Below, one piece after another: positions 34,783 through 45,727 of a stretch of 64,000 bases of DNA; the first letter of the stretch is position 1, and every line of letters starts with the position of its first letter. The notes under the pieces were generated by a model, which saw only the letters and a program-made list of their open reading frames with translations, was not told where the DNA came from and did not search any database. Origin of the DNA: Arthrobacter sp. zg-Y238 (GTDB taxonomy: Bacteria; Actinomycetota; Actinomycetes; Actinomycetales; Micrococcaceae); contig NZ_JANFLU010000005.1 in NCBI RefSeq assembly GCF_024385525.1, positions 62,001 through 126,000 of the forward strand. The letters are read 5' to 3'. The position numbers and the translations under genes are program-made.

Positions 34783-34812
34783 CCGGGGCCCGGCCCGAAG
34801 GCCGGGCCCCGG
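34783..34812 (+). terminator. Strong hairpin between the binding protein and the permeases
   Basis: CCGGGGCCCGGCC (34783-34795), loop CGAA, GGCCGGGCCCCGG (34800-34812), a perfect 13-bp stem with a stable tetraloop and no T tract. It more likely stabilises or processes the upstream mRNA than terminates fully. Confidence 0.6.
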
Positions 34813-34896
34813 CTTGTATTTCGGGTTCTATCAAGAACAGGCATAGAAAAAAATGCGAGACTTCAATCCCCCACAGCTGGCAGGAGGCCACCCCTA

Positions 34897-35823
34897 ATGG
34901 CCGGCTACGTCATTCGACGCTTCCTCCAAATGATCCCCGTTTTCTTCGGGGCAACCTTCCTCGTTTACTTCCTCGTATTCTCCCTCCCGGGAGACCCCAT
35001 TGCCGCACTCTTCGGCGATAAGCCGGTTAACGAGGCCGTCGCCGCACAGCTGCGCAGCCAGTACAACCTGGACCAGCCCTTCATCGTCCAGTACCTGCTG
35101 TACCTGAAGAACCTGGTCACCTTTAACCTGGGGGTCGACTTCTCCGGCCGCGAGGTTTCGGCCGTCCTGGCCCAGGCCTTCCCCGTGACTATGCGCCTCG
35201 CCGTGCTGGCCCTGCTTTTCGAAGCGGTCTTCGGTATTGCCTTCGGCCTGATCGCCGGCCTGAAGAAGGGCAAGATCTTCGACAGCACGGTCCTGGTTGT
35301 CTCCCTGATCGTGATCGCGATCCCGGTGTTCGTGCTCGGCTTCCTGCTGCAGTTCCTGGTGGGCGTCAAGCTCCAATGGACCAGCCCAACGGTTGGCGGC
35401 GACGCCAGCTGGGCGGACCTGATACTGCCGGCAGTGGTCCTGGGCCTGGCGTCCTTCGCCTACGTCCTGCGCCTGACGCGCACCTCGGTTATCGAGAACA
35501 TGAACGCCGACTACGTCCGCACCGCCACCGCCAAGGGGCTTTCCCGGCCGCGCGTGGTCACCGTGCACATCCTGCGCAACTCCCTGATTCCCGTGGTGAC
35601 CTTCCTCGGGGCGGACCTGGGTGCGCTGATGGGCGGCGCCATCGTCACCGAAGGCATCTTTAACGTCCCCGGAGTGGGACAGCGACTTTACCAGTCAGTC
35701 ATCAGGGGAGAGGGGCCGACGATCGTGTCGATCGTGAGTGTCCTCGTCTTCGTCTACGTCATCGCCAACCTCCTGGTAGACCTCCTGTACGCCTGGCTTG
35801 ATCCGAGGATCCGTTATGCATAA
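34897..35823 (+). CDS. Peptide ABC transporter permease (DppB type)
   Basis: 308 residues, six transmembrane segments. N-terminal YVIRRFLQMIPVFFGATFLVY is the DppB signature. The EAA loop reads VRTATAKGLSRPRVVTVHILRN. CAGGAGG lies upstream of ATG 34897. Its 3' end overlaps the next permease by 8 nt. Confidence 0.93.
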   Translation: MAGYVIRRFLQMIPVFFGATFLVYFLVFSLPGDPIAALFGDKPVNEAVAAQLRSQYNLDQPFIVQYLLYLKNLVTFNLGVDFSGREVSAVLAQAFPVTMRLAVLALLFEAVFGIAFGLIAGLKKGKIFDSTVLVVSLIVIAIPVFVLGFLLQFLVGVKLQWTSPTVGGDASWADLILPAVVLGLASFAYVLRLTRTSVIENMNADYVRTATAKGLSRPRVVTVHILRNSLIPVVTFLGADLGALMGGAIVTEGIFNVPGVGQRLYQSVIRGEGPTIVSIVSVLVFVYVIANLLVDLLYAWLDPRIRYA

Positions 35824-36769
35824 AGACACCACAAACATCGAGCACTACGTCGCTCCGCTGGAGGAAACCCCTCTGGCGGCGACCGACAGCGTCAAGGACG
35901 ACGTCCAGCCGCTGAGCCTCTGGGGGGAGGCCTGGCGCAACCTGCGTACCCAGCCGCTGTTCATCATTTCCGCCCTGCTTATCCTGCTGATCCTCACGGT
36001 CGCGGCTTTCCCGGGCCTATTCACGAATGCGTCACCGGATGAAAACTGCCTGCTGGCCAACTCCAACGGTGCACCTACGGCGGGGCACCCGCTGGGCTTC
36101 ACCTTCCAGGGCTGCGACGTTTACGCCCGCGTCATTTACGGCACACGCGCGTCCCTGATGGTGGGAGTGCTGACCACACTGGCCGTCGTAATCATCGGCG
36201 GCATCGCAGGAGCGCTGGCCGGCTACTACGGCGGATGGCTCGACGCCATCCTCGCCCGGGTCGGCGACATCTTCTTCGCCCTGCCGCTGATCCTCGGCGC
36301 CATCATCATCATGCAGCTGCCGACCTTCCGCGAGAACCGCACGGTCATGACGGTGGTCTTCACGCTGCTGATCTTCGGGTGGCCCCAGGTCGCCCGCATC
36401 ACCCGCAGCGCCGTGATCTCGGTCCGCAACGCGGACTTCGTGGTGGCGTCCCGCTCCCTCGGCGTTTCGCGGTTCTCGGCACTGGTGAAGCACGTTATTC
36501 CCAACTCCACCGCCCCCGTGATCGTGATCGCCACCATCTCGCTGGGCACGTTCATCGTTGCGGAAGCCACGCTGTCCTTCCTGGGCATCGGGCTCCCGCC
36601 GGGCATCATGTCCTGGGGCAACGACATCTCGGCCGCCCAGTCTTCGTTGCGGTCCAACCCCTCAACGCTGCTCTGGCCTGCGGCCGCCCTCTCCATCACC
36701 GTGCTGAGCTTCATCATGCTCGGCGACGCGGTCCGTGATGCTCTTGATCCGAAGGCGCGCAAACGATGA
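35816..36769 (+). CDS. Peptide ABC transporter permease (DppC type)
   Basis: 317 residues. N-terminal cytoplasmic stretch, first helix near residue 45, OppC-type region HPLGFTFQGCDVYARVIYGTR, EAA loop VVASRSLGVSRFSALVKHVIPN. ATG 35816 sits inside the end of the previous gene (8-nt overlap); an in-frame start at 35798 is less likely. The stop overlaps the ATPase start by 4 nt (ATGA). Confidence 0.92.
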   Translation: MHKDTTNIEHYVAPLEETPLAATDSVKDDVQPLSLWGEAWRNLRTQPLFIISALLILLILTVAAFPGLFTNASPDENCLLANSNGAPTAGHPLGFTFQGCDVYARVIYGTRASLMVGVLTTLAVVIIGGIAGALAGYYGGWLDAILARVGDIFFALPLILGAIIIMQLPTFRENRTVMTVVFTLLIFGWPQVARITRSAVISVRNADFVVASRSLGVSRFSALVKHVIPNSTAPVIVIATISLGTFIVAEATLSFLGIGLPPGIMSWGNDISAAQSSLRSNPSTLLWPAAALSITVLSFIMLGDAVRDALDPKARKR

Positions 36770-38460
36770 CCATCAATACACAAAACGCGGCTGTGAAGCC
36801 CCTGTTGGAAGTCCGCGACCTGGCAATCACCTTTGCCACCGCAAACGGCGACGTGGAAGCAGTCCGTGACGCACACCTGACGATCATGCCCGGCGAAACC
36901 GTGGCTATCGTGGGTGAGTCCGGTTCCGGCAAGTCGACGACGGCGCTGGCGGCCATCGGCCTGCTGCCCGGCAACGGCCGGGTCAGCGCAGGCCAGATCC
37001 TCTTTGACGGCGAGGACATTTCCAATGCCAGCGCCAAGCGGATCCAGGAGCTGCGCGGCAATTCGATCGGCATGGTTCCGCAGGATCCGATGTCCAACCT
37101 GAACCCGGTGTGGAAGATCGGTTTCCAGGTCAAGGAAACCCTGCGCGCCAATGGGCTGCCCCACTCCGCGGCGGACATCGCCAAGGTCCTGGAGCAGGCC
37201 GGCCTGCCGGATGCGGCAAGCCGCGCCAAGCAGTACCCGCACGAGTTCTCCGGCGGCATGCGCCAGCGCGCACTGATTGCCATTGGCCTGTCCTGCCGGC
37301 CCCGACTGCTCATCGCCGATGAGCCGACGTCGGCGCTGGACGTCACCGTCCAGCGGCAGATCCTGGACCACCTGGGCACCCTCACGGAGGAACTGGGCAC
37401 CGCGGTGCTGCTGATCACTCACGACCTTGGCCTGGCCGCGGAACGTGCCCAGAAGGTCGTCGTCATGTACAAGGGACGCGTGGTGGAATCCGGGCCGGCC
37501 TTGGAAATCCTTACCAACCCCCGCCACCCCTACACGCGTAAGCTCGTGGAATCGGCACCCTCCCTGGCCTCCAAGCGCATCGACTCTGCGAAGAGCCGCG
37601 GCCTCGAGAGCGCAGACCTGCTGACCTCCGAAGACGATGCCAAGCTGAAGGCTGCGGATAACGTCATTGAGGTGAAGGACCTGACGAAGGTCTTCAAGCT
37701 CCGCAGCGGACTCGGCAAGTCGACGGATTTCACCGCCGTGGACAACGTCTCCTTCGACATCAAGCGCGGCACCACCACCGCCGTCGTGGGCGAGTCCGGC
37801 TCGGGCAAGTCCACTGTGGCCCGCATGGTGCTGAACCTCGAGACTCCCACCAGCGGCTCCATCCTGTTCAACGGGGTGGATATGACCACGCTGAACAGCA
37901 AGCGGATGTTCGAGTTCCGCCGCCGGGTGCAGCCGATTTTCCAGGATCCGTACGGTTCCCTGGACCCGATGTACAACATCTTCCGCACCATCGAAGAGCC
38001 GCTTCGGGTGCATAAGATCGGCACGTCCAAGAGCCGGGAGGCCAAGGTGCGCGAGCTCCTTGACCAGGTGGCCCTGCCGTCATCGGTGATGCGCCGCTTC
38101 CCGAACGAGCTCTCCGGCGGCCAGCGCCAGCGCGTCGCGATTGCGCGGGCCCTGGCGCTGGATCCCGAGGTGGTCATCTGCGACGAAGCGGTTTCGGCGC
38201 TGGACGTCCTGGTGCAGGCCCAGATCCTGAACCTGCTGGCGGACCTGCAGTCGGAGCTGGGACTGAGCTACCTGTTCATTACCCATGACCTGGCCGTGGT
38301 CCGGCAGATCGCGGACTTCGTCTGCGTGATGGAAAAGGGCAAGCTCGTGGAGACCGGCACCACGGACGAGGTGTTCGACGCCCCGCAGCAGGCCTACACG
38401 CAGGCACTGCTGGCGGCCATCCCGGGCTCACGCCTGGAACTGCCGCCCGAAGTCGCCTAG
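36766..38460 (+). CDS. Peptide ABC transporter ATPase with two fused nucleotide-binding domains (DppD-DppF)
   Basis: 564 residues. First [43 protein letters not shown]. Second NBD (from about 300): GESGSGKSTVARMVLN, ELSGGQRQRVAIA, VICDEAVSALDVLVQ. In the second domain the usual Walker B DEPxSALD is DEAVSALD. Both domains keep the switch His (LLITHDL and LFITHDL). The oligopeptide-specific C-terminal motif with NPRHPYT follows the first NBD. Last gene of the operon. Confidence 0.94.
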   Translation: MTINTQNAAVKPLLEVRDLAITFATANGDVEAVRDAHLTIMPGETVAIVGESGSGKSTTALAAIGLLPGNGRVSAGQILFDGEDISNASAKRIQELRGNSIGMVPQDPMSNLNPVWKIGFQVKETLRANGLPHSAADIAKVLEQAGLPDAASRAKQYPHEFSGGMRQRALIAIGLSCRPRLLIADEPTSALDVTVQRQILDHLGTLTEELGTAVLLITHDLGLAAERAQKVVVMYKGRVVESGPALEILTNPRHPYTRKLVESAPSLASKRIDSAKSRGLESADLLTSEDDAKLKAADNVIEVKDLTKVFKLRSGLGKSTDFTAVDNVSFDIKRGTTTAVVGESGSGKSTVARMVLNLETPTSGSILFNGVDMTTLNSKRMFEFRRRVQPIFQDPYGSLDPMYNIFRTIEEPLRVHKIGTSKSREAKVRELLDQVALPSSVMRRFPNELSGGQRQRVAIARALALDPEVVICDEAVSALDVLVQAQILNLLADLQSELGLSYLFITHDLAVVRQIADFVCVMEKGKLVETGTTDEVFDAPQQAYTQALLAAIPGSRLELPPEVA

Positions 38461-38796
38461 CGGCCTGGCAGCACATGCACTGAAGGCGGGGAACCGGACA
38501 GGTTCCCCGCCTTCAGTGTGTCCGGCACGGCCCGAGACAGCGCCTGCCCCACGCCCTGTCCGCGCCTCGAAACAGCGGGGTTTGGTTCGCCCCGCAAAGG
38601 CGTGCATTAGGGATCGTATGGTATTGCGACTAGAATGTTAGCGTGCCCGCTGACGGCGGGGCCTTCGGTGGATTCTGACTGGTGATTGAGCAAGCGATTG
38701 AATCAGCATTCGTACAGAACAGCCGGAAACGCCGGTACCCATCCGGCCGAAAAAGATACACCCCGAACTGATCTCCTATGAATTGAGTCCTCACGC
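38461..38796 (+). promoter_or_regulatory. Intergenic region with typA promoter
   Basis: 336 bp, no gene. After the operon terminator there is a candidate -10 TAGAAT at 38631-38636 with a weak TAGGGA 17 bp upstream. This would give typA a long leader of roughly 150 nt, unlike the leaderless genes around it. Confidence 0.4.
38479..38517 (+). terminator. Terminator of the peptide ABC operon
   Basis: ACTGAAGGCGGGGAACC (38479-38495) pairs perfectly with GGTTCCCCGCCTTCAGT (38501-38517). Confidence 0.8.
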
Positions 38797-40719
<1,923 letters not shown>

Positions 40720-40745
40720 TCATTTCCGCCACGGCTGAAACCGGC

Positions 40746-40775
40746 AAGAGGTCCCCGCGCTGGCGGGGGCCTCTT
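40746..40775 (+). terminator. Hairpin after typA, adjoining the next gene's start
   Basis: AAGAGGTCCCCGC (40746-40758) pairs with GCGGGGGCCTCTT (40763-40775), one G-U pair. The candidate GTG of the next gene begins at 40776, immediately after the stem. Confidence 0.6.
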
Positions 40776-41165
40776 GTGGCTGTGATCGGGGGGATCCTGG
40801 CGGCTCTGCTGGGTACCTCCCTGCACGGCCACGTGGTGTATGCGGGCGACGACGGATTGCCCGTCGGTGCCCTGCTGGCCGTAGTGTTCAGCGGTGCCCT
40901 GGCCTTGCTGGTCGGCCTCTGGCAGCGCAGTGCGCTGTTGAGCGCCGTCACCGGCGTGATCACCTACCTGGTGCTGGGACTCTTTTCCCTGGACCTCGTC
41001 AGTGAGGTACCCCTGATCGTGACCGGTTCCTCCGCCCCGGAGCAGCCGCCGGTAGTGACTGCCGGACTGGTCTGGCTCTTCGGGCAGGCTGTCGCGACCG
41101 TGGCAGCTGTGCTGGTCTGCGCACGCGTGCTTGGCCGGGACCGGGCCGCCGGGACCGCTGCCTAG
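40776..41165 (+). CDS. Small multi-pass membrane protein, function unknown
   Basis: About 129 residues from GTG 40776, with four hydrophobic segments (AVIGGILAALLGTSL, ALLAVVFSGALALLVGLW, ALLSAVTGVITYLVLGLF and LVWLFGQAVATVAAVLV). The frame remains open upstream to an ATG at 40623 inside typA, but a start there would place nearly 100 nt in overlap. A start between the typA stop and 40776 would need a non-standard codon. The typA hairpin occupies exactly this stretch, so the true N-terminus is unresolved. Confidence 0.6.
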   Translation: MAVIGGILAALLGTSLHGHVVYAGDDGLPVGALLAVVFSGALALLVGLWQRSALLSAVTGVITYLVLGLFSLDLVSEVPLIVTGSSAPEQPPVVTAGLVWLFGQAVATVAAVLVCARVLGRDRAAGTAA

Positions 41166-41190
41166 GCATCCGCAGAATTCAAGATCACGT

Positions 41191-41228
41191 AAAAGGCCGC
41201 TGGAACAAAAGTTCCGGCGGCCTTTTTC
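41191..41228. terminator. Bidirectional terminator
   Basis: AAAAGGCCGCTGGAAC (41191-41206) with GTTCCGGCGGCCTTTT (41211-41226), one wobble pair, A tract before and T tract after. Serves both the membrane protein (+) and the SH3-like gene (-). Confidence 0.85.
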
Positions 41229-41244
41229 ATGCGGTTTTCGCGGG

Positions 41245-41487
41245 TTACAGCGGACGTGTCCGCGCAGCGCGGCGCGGGGGAGCGGGCGGGACGGTTTTGG
41301 CCGCGGTGACCAGCGGATAGGCGATAAGGACCTCGCCGCGCCGGGTGGAGACCGTGCACCCGTCCGTCCCGACGTCGCTGAGGGTGCCCAGAGCGTCCGT
41401 GAAGCCGCCGTCGATCCGGTAGCGGACGACGACGCGCACTCCGGGCTGCAGGCCGCGCAGCAGGGCGGCAGGTTCTTCGTGCGTCAT
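41245..41487 (-). CDS. Small SH3-like (Rv0428c N-terminal type) protein
   Basis: 80 residues. The pattern GVRVVVRYRIDGGFTDALGT, VSTRRGEVLIAYPLVTAAK and VPPAP followed by RR matches the small N-terminal domain that in many actinobacteria is fused to a GNAT acetyltransferase (Rv0428c type). Here it stands alone and no acetyltransferase follows. It may be a split or solitary version. Assignment is from pattern memory. Confidence 0.6.
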   Translation of the reverse strand: MTHEEPAALLRGLQPGVRVVVRYRIDGGFTDALGTLSDVGTDGCTVSTRRGEVLIAYPLVTAAKTVPPAPPRRAARTRPL

Positions 41488-41626
41488 CCTTCCATCCTAC
41501 GGAGGGGCCGGCGTCACCGGGACGCTCCGGCTGGGAGATAATGGACAAGGCTACTAACGTGGAACCAACACCCAGCGACCCGCCGTCCTACCGGCCGACG
41601 GTCCGCAGATCAGGAAGGCAAGGGAC

Positions 41627-41950
41627 GTGACGTACGTAATTGCGCAGCCGTGCGTGGATGTAAAAGACAAGGCATGTATCGAAGAATGCCCCGTGGACTG
41701 CATCTATGAAGGCGAACGCTCCCTCTACATCCACCCGGACGAATGCGTCGACTGCGGGGCCTGTGAACCCGTCTGCCCGGTAGAGGCCATCTACTACGAA
41801 GACGACACTCCCGAGGAATGGGCCGAGTACTACAAGGCCAATGTCGAGTTCTTCGACGTCCTGGGCTCTCCCGGCGGCGCTGCCAAGGTAGGCAACACGC
41901 ACACGGATCACCCGATCATCGCGGCCCTGCCGCCGCAGAACCAGGCATGA
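41627..41950 (+). CDS. fdxA: 7Fe ferredoxin
   Basis: 107 residues from GTG. First cluster motif CVDVKDKACIEECPVDC, second CVDCGACEPVCPVEAI, the 3Fe-4S plus 4Fe-4S pattern of actinobacterial FdxA. Cytoplasmic electron carrier. The stop overlaps dapC by 4 nt (ATGA), a conserved fdxA-dapC operon. Confidence 0.95.
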   Translation: MTYVIAQPCVDVKDKACIEECPVDCIYEGERSLYIHPDECVDCGACEPVCPVEAIYYEDDTPEEWAEYYKANVEFFDVLGSPGGAAKVGNTHTDHPIIAALPPQNQA

Positions 41951-43104
41951 GCGCCGCGGCGTCCCGGGCCTTCGGGCTGGACCTGCCGGAGTACCCCTGG
42001 GACGCCATGGCGCCCTACCAGCGCCGGGCAGCAGAGCATCCTGATGGAGCGGTGAACCTGTCCATCGGCACCCCCGTGGATCCAACGCCCGCCGTCGTCC
42101 GCGACGCGCTGGCAGCTGCTTCGGATGCCCCGGGCTATCCCACAACGCACGGCACCGCGGACCTGCGCGCCGCCGTCGTCGACTGGTTTGCCCGACGCCG
42201 GAACGTGTCCGGGCTGGATCCGGCGGCCGTGCTGCCCACCGTGGGTTCGAAGGAACTCGTTGCCTGGCTGCCGCTGCTGCTCGGGCTGGGGGAGGGCGAC
42301 GTCGTTGTCCGGCCCGTGGTGGCTTACCCCACCTACGACATGGGTGCGGTCTTCGCCGGCGCCACGGCGGTAGCCGCGGACCACCTCTCCGATCTGGACG
42401 AGCAGACGCGTTCGCGCGTACGGCTGGTCTGGGTGAACTCTCCGGGCAACCCCACCGGCATTGTGCGTTCCGCCGAGTCGCTGCGCACCCTCGTCGAAGA
42501 AGCCCGTGCCCTGGGCGCAGTGGTTGCCTCGGACGAATGCTATGCCGAACTCGGCTGGGGACAGTGGGATCCCGCTGAAGGCGGCGAACCCGTCCCCAGC
42601 ATCCTGGATCCGCGGATCAGCGGCGGAAGCACCGACTCCCTGCTCGCGGTGTACTCCTTGAGCAAGCAGTCCAACATGGCCGGTTACCGCGCTGCGTTCA
42701 CGGCGGGAGATCCGGCATTGATCGCCAACCTGGTCAACAGCCGCAAGCACGCCGGGATGATCGTCCCCGCGCCCGTACAGGCCGCCATGGCCGCTGCGCT
42801 GCGCGACGACGCACACGTGGCGGCACAGAAGGACCTCTACCGCTCCCGCCGCAACCGGCTCGTTCCGGCACTCGAGGCGTTCGGCCTGAAGATCGAGCAC
42901 TCGGAAGCCGGGTTGTACCTGTGGGCGAGTGCGGGCGAGGATACCTGGACCACCGTGGCACGTTTCGCGGAACTGGGAATAGTGGTGGGTCCCGGCGTTT
43001 TCTACGGCGACGCCGGTGCCGGCTACGTGCGGATTGCCCTCACCGGCACGGACGACGGCATCCGTGCAGCCGCCGAGCGCCTGCACGCGGGTTCGCAGGA
43101 ATAG
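41947..43104 (+). CDS. dapC: Succinyldiaminopimelate transaminase
   Basis: 385 residues, class I PLP aminotransferase. LSIGTPVDPTP near the start, YPTTHGTADLRAAV, VGSKELVAWLP, VNSPGNPTG, and the PLP lysine in YSLSKQSNMAGYR. Transfers an amino group from glutamate to N-succinyl-2-amino-6-ketopimelate in the DAP/lysine route; dapD and dapE lie 4-6 kb downstream. Start ATG 41947 overlaps the fdxA stop. Confidence 0.93.
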   Translation: MSAAASRAFGLDLPEYPWDAMAPYQRRAAEHPDGAVNLSIGTPVDPTPAVVRDALAAASDAPGYPTTHGTADLRAAVVDWFARRRNVSGLDPAAVLPTVGSKELVAWLPLLLGLGEGDVVVRPVVAYPTYDMGAVFAGATAVAADHLSDLDEQTRSRVRLVWVNSPGNPTGIVRSAESLRTLVEEARALGAVVASDECYAELGWGQWDPAEGGEPVPSILDPRISGGSTDSLLAVYSLSKQSNMAGYRAAFTAGDPALIANLVNSRKHAGMIVPAPVQAAMAAALRDDAHVAAQKDLYRSRRNRLVPALEAFGLKIEHSEAGLYLWASAGEDTWTTVARFAELGIVVGPGVFYGDAGAGYVRIALTGTDDGIRAAAERLHAGSQE

Positions 43105-43289
43105 TATTGGGCACTGCACCGTAATACTGCGCCCAGCCATGTTGCGCTTGTACAACGGTGCCCGCCTCGATTAGTGGTAAGGGCACTGAAACCGGTAGCG
43201 TTTTAGCGAAATAGTTTAGTGGAATGCACTATGTCCGTCGGAAGCGGATGTACATAGCGGCGGTTTCAAAAACTCCTAAAGGAGAATTA

Positions 43290-44582
43290 ATGACTGAGCA
43301 ACCAAGTGCCAAGCTCCAGTACGGGCCGAACCCGGAAGACGAGCTTGTACTGCCCCGCGTTGCCGCAGCTGAAGGAAACAACGGTTTCGACGTTTCCAAG
43401 CTGCTGAAGCAGACCGGCACCGTCACTTTTGACCCCGGCTTCATGAACACGGCGGCCACCACCTCCGCGATCACCTACATCGACGGCGACCAGGGCATCC
43501 TGCGCTACCGCGGGTACCCCATTGAGCAGCTGGCAAAGCACTCGAGCTTCCTCGAGACCTCGTACCTGCTGATTTACGGGGAACTGCCGACGCCGACCGA
43601 GCTGGAGAACTTCGACCAGCGGATCCGGCGCCATACCCTGCTCCATGAGGACCTGAAGGGCTTCTTCGGCGGCTTCCCGCGCGACGCGCACCCGATGCCG
43701 GTACTGTCCTCGGCGGTCAGTGCGTTGTCCACCTTCTACCAGGACTCCCTGGACCCGTTCGACGAAGAACAGGTGGAGCTCTCCACGGTCCGCCTGATGG
43801 CGAAGCTGCCCGTGATCGCGGCCTACGCGCACAAGAAGTCCATCGGCCAGCCGATGCTGTACCCGGACAACTCCATGAACCTGGTGGAGAACTTCATGCG
43901 GCTGTCCTTCGGCCTGCCGGCCGAGCCGTACGAAATCGATCCGGACCTGGTCAAGGCCCTGGACCTGCTGCTGATCCTGCATGCGGACCACGAGCAGAAC
44001 TGCTCCACCTCCACCGTCCGTCTGGTGGGCAGCTCCAACGCCAACATGTTCGCTTCGGTTTCGGCCGGCATCAGCGCCCTCTTCGGACCGCTGCACGGCG
44101 GGGCCAACGAAGCAGTGCTGAACATGCTGCGCGACATCCAGGCCACCGGGATGCAGCCGGAGACCTTCATGGAAAAGGTCAAGAACAAGGAAGACGGCGT
44201 GAAGCTCATGGGCTTCGGGCACCGCGTCTACAAGAATTACGACCCGCGCGCCAAGATCGTCAAGGCCACCGCCCATGACATCCTCGCCAAGCTCGGCGGC
44301 AACGATGAGCTGCTGGACATCGCCATGCGCCTGGAAGAGAAGGCACTGGCGGACGATTACTTCATCGAGCGCAAGCTGTACCCGAACGTGGACTTCTACA
44401 CGGGCCTGATTTACAAGGCCATGGGCTTCCCGGAGAAGATGTTCACGGTCCTGTTCGCCATTGGCCGCCTGCCGGGCTGGATTGCCCAGTGGCGTGAAAT
44501 GATGCAGGACCCGCAGACGAAGATCGGCCGCCCGCGCCAGCTCTACACGGGCGCACCGGAGCGCAACTACCCGCAGCGCTGA
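43290..44582 (+). CDS. gltA: Citrate synthase
   Basis: 430 residues, hexameric type. ATTSAITYIDGDQGILRYRG, catalytic His regions in HADHEQNCSTS and GPLHGGANE, MGFGHRVYKNYDPRA with the second catalytic His, and the Asp in NVDFYTGLIY. First step of the TCA cycle. AAAGGAG is 7 nt before ATG 43290. Its own promoter lies in the 185-bp gap upstream. Confidence 0.97.
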   Translation: MTEQPSAKLQYGPNPEDELVLPRVAAAEGNNGFDVSKLLKQTGTVTFDPGFMNTAATTSAITYIDGDQGILRYRGYPIEQLAKHSSFLETSYLLIYGELPTPTELENFDQRIRRHTLLHEDLKGFFGGFPRDAHPMPVLSSAVSALSTFYQDSLDPFDEEQVELSTVRLMAKLPVIAAYAHKKSIGQPMLYPDNSMNLVENFMRLSFGLPAEPYEIDPDLVKALDLLLILHADHEQNCSTSTVRLVGSSNANMFASVSAGISALFGPLHGGANEAVLNMLRDIQATGMQPETFMEKVKNKEDGVKLMGFGHRVYKNYDPRAKIVKATAHDILAKLGGNDELLDIAMRLEEKALADDYFIERKLYPNVDFYTGLIYKAMGFPEKMFTVLFAIGRLPGWIAQWREMMQDPQTKIGRPRQLYTGAPERNYPQR

Positions 44583-44600
44583 TCGGTTTTGTAAAAACAG

Positions 44601-44642
44601 AAAAGGGAAGGTCCCCGGAAAATTCCGGGGACCTTCCCTTTT
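44601..44642. terminator. Perfect bidirectional terminator between gltA and galE
   Basis: 20-bp perfect stem: AAAAGGGAAGGTCCCCGGAA (44601-44620), AA loop, and its complement at 44623-44642, ending in TTTT. Confidence 0.92.
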
Positions 44643-44649
44643 CTAATCC

Positions 44650-45666
44650 CTACGGGGCGGCGTAGCCCTCGGGGTTGTTCTTCTGCCAGCGCCAGTGGTC
44701 CTCGCACATGCTCGCCAGGGAGCGTTCGGCCCGCCAGCCGAGGTCCGCGTGCGCGGCGGCAGGGTCGGCGTAGCTGACGGCGGCATCTCCCGGGCGGCGC
44801 TCGGCGAACTCGTAGGGGATTTCCTTGCCTGCGGCGGCGGAGAAGGCCGAGAGGACTTCCAGGACGGACGAGCCGTTGCCCGTGCCCAGGTTCCAGCGGT
44901 GTACGCCGGGGGCCTCGCTCAAGTAGTTGAGTGCGGCGAGGTGGCCTGCGGCAAGGTCCACTACGTGGATGTAGTCGCGGACGCCGGTGCCGTCCGGTGT
45001 GGGGTAGTCGTTGCCGAAGACCATGACCTTTTCGCGGCGGCCAACGGCAACCTGCGCCACGAACGGCAGCAGGTTGTTCGGCACACCGGTGGGATCCTCG
45101 CCGATCCGGCCGGATTCGTGGGCGCCGGCGGGGTTGAAGTACCGCAGCAGCGCAACGCTCCAGCGTTCATCGGCGGCACCGAGATCGCTGAGGATGTCCT
45201 CGATCTGCTCCTTGGTGCGCCCGTAGGGGTTCACGGCGTCCATGGGGGAGTCCTCGGTGAGGGGGACCTCCTCGGATGCGCCGTAGACGGTGGCTGACGA
45301 GCTGAAGACGATGGTCCGGACGTTATGCCGGTCCATGGCGTGCAGCAGGTTGATGGTGCCGACTACGTTGTTGGTGTAGTAGTACAGCGGTTTAGCTACC
45401 GATTCACCCACTGCCTTCAGCCCGGCGAAGTGGATGACGGCGTCGATGGAGCGGCCGTCGAATGCCGCTTCGAGCGCCGCTTCATCCAGCAGGTCGGCCT
45501 TGATGAATTCCGCCTTGCGGCCGGTCAGCTCCTGGACCCGCCGCAGCGATTCCTCGTTTGAATTCTGGAGGTTGTCCAGGACTACCACGTCGTGGCCCGC
45601 TTCGAGGAGGGCCAGAGTGGTGTGGGATCCGATATAACCGGTGCCACCGGTAACTAAAATGCGCAT
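44650..45666 (-). CDS. galE: UDP-glucose 4-epimerase
   Basis: 338 residues, extended SDR. NAD loop TGGTGYIGSHTTLALLEAGH, catalytic SSATVYG and the YGRTKEQIE Tyr-x3-Lys pair, HFAGLKAVGES. Interconverts UDP-glucose (from GalU) and UDP-galactose. The start follows TAGGCT and 7 nt, leaderless type. Confidence 0.96.
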   Translation of the reverse strand: MRILVTGGTGYIGSHTTLALLEAGHDVVVLDNLQNSNEESLRRVQELTGRKAEFIKADLLDEAALEAAFDGRSIDAVIHFAGLKAVGESVAKPLYYYTNNVVGTINLLHAMDRHNVRTIVFSSSATVYGASEEVPLTEDSPMDAVNPYGRTKEQIEDILSDLGAADERWSVALLRYFNPAGAHESGRIGEDPTGVPNNLLPFVAQVAVGRREKVMVFGNDYPTPDGTGVRDYIHVVDLAAGHLAALNYLSEAPGVHRWNLGTGNGSSVLEVLSAFSAAAGKEIPYEFAERRPGDAAVSYADPAAAHADLGWRAERSLASMCEDHWRWQKNNPEGYAAP

Positions 45667-45679
45667 GGTTCTAAGCCTA
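45667..45679 (-). promoter_or_regulatory. Leaderless-type -10 for galE
   Basis: Minus strand TAGGCT (45679-45674), 7 nt, then ATG 45666. Confidence 0.55.
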
Positions 45680-45727
45680 AACGCTCGCTCGTCCGTATCC
45701 GCGGCGGCGGTCCCGCGGCGGACCCCT

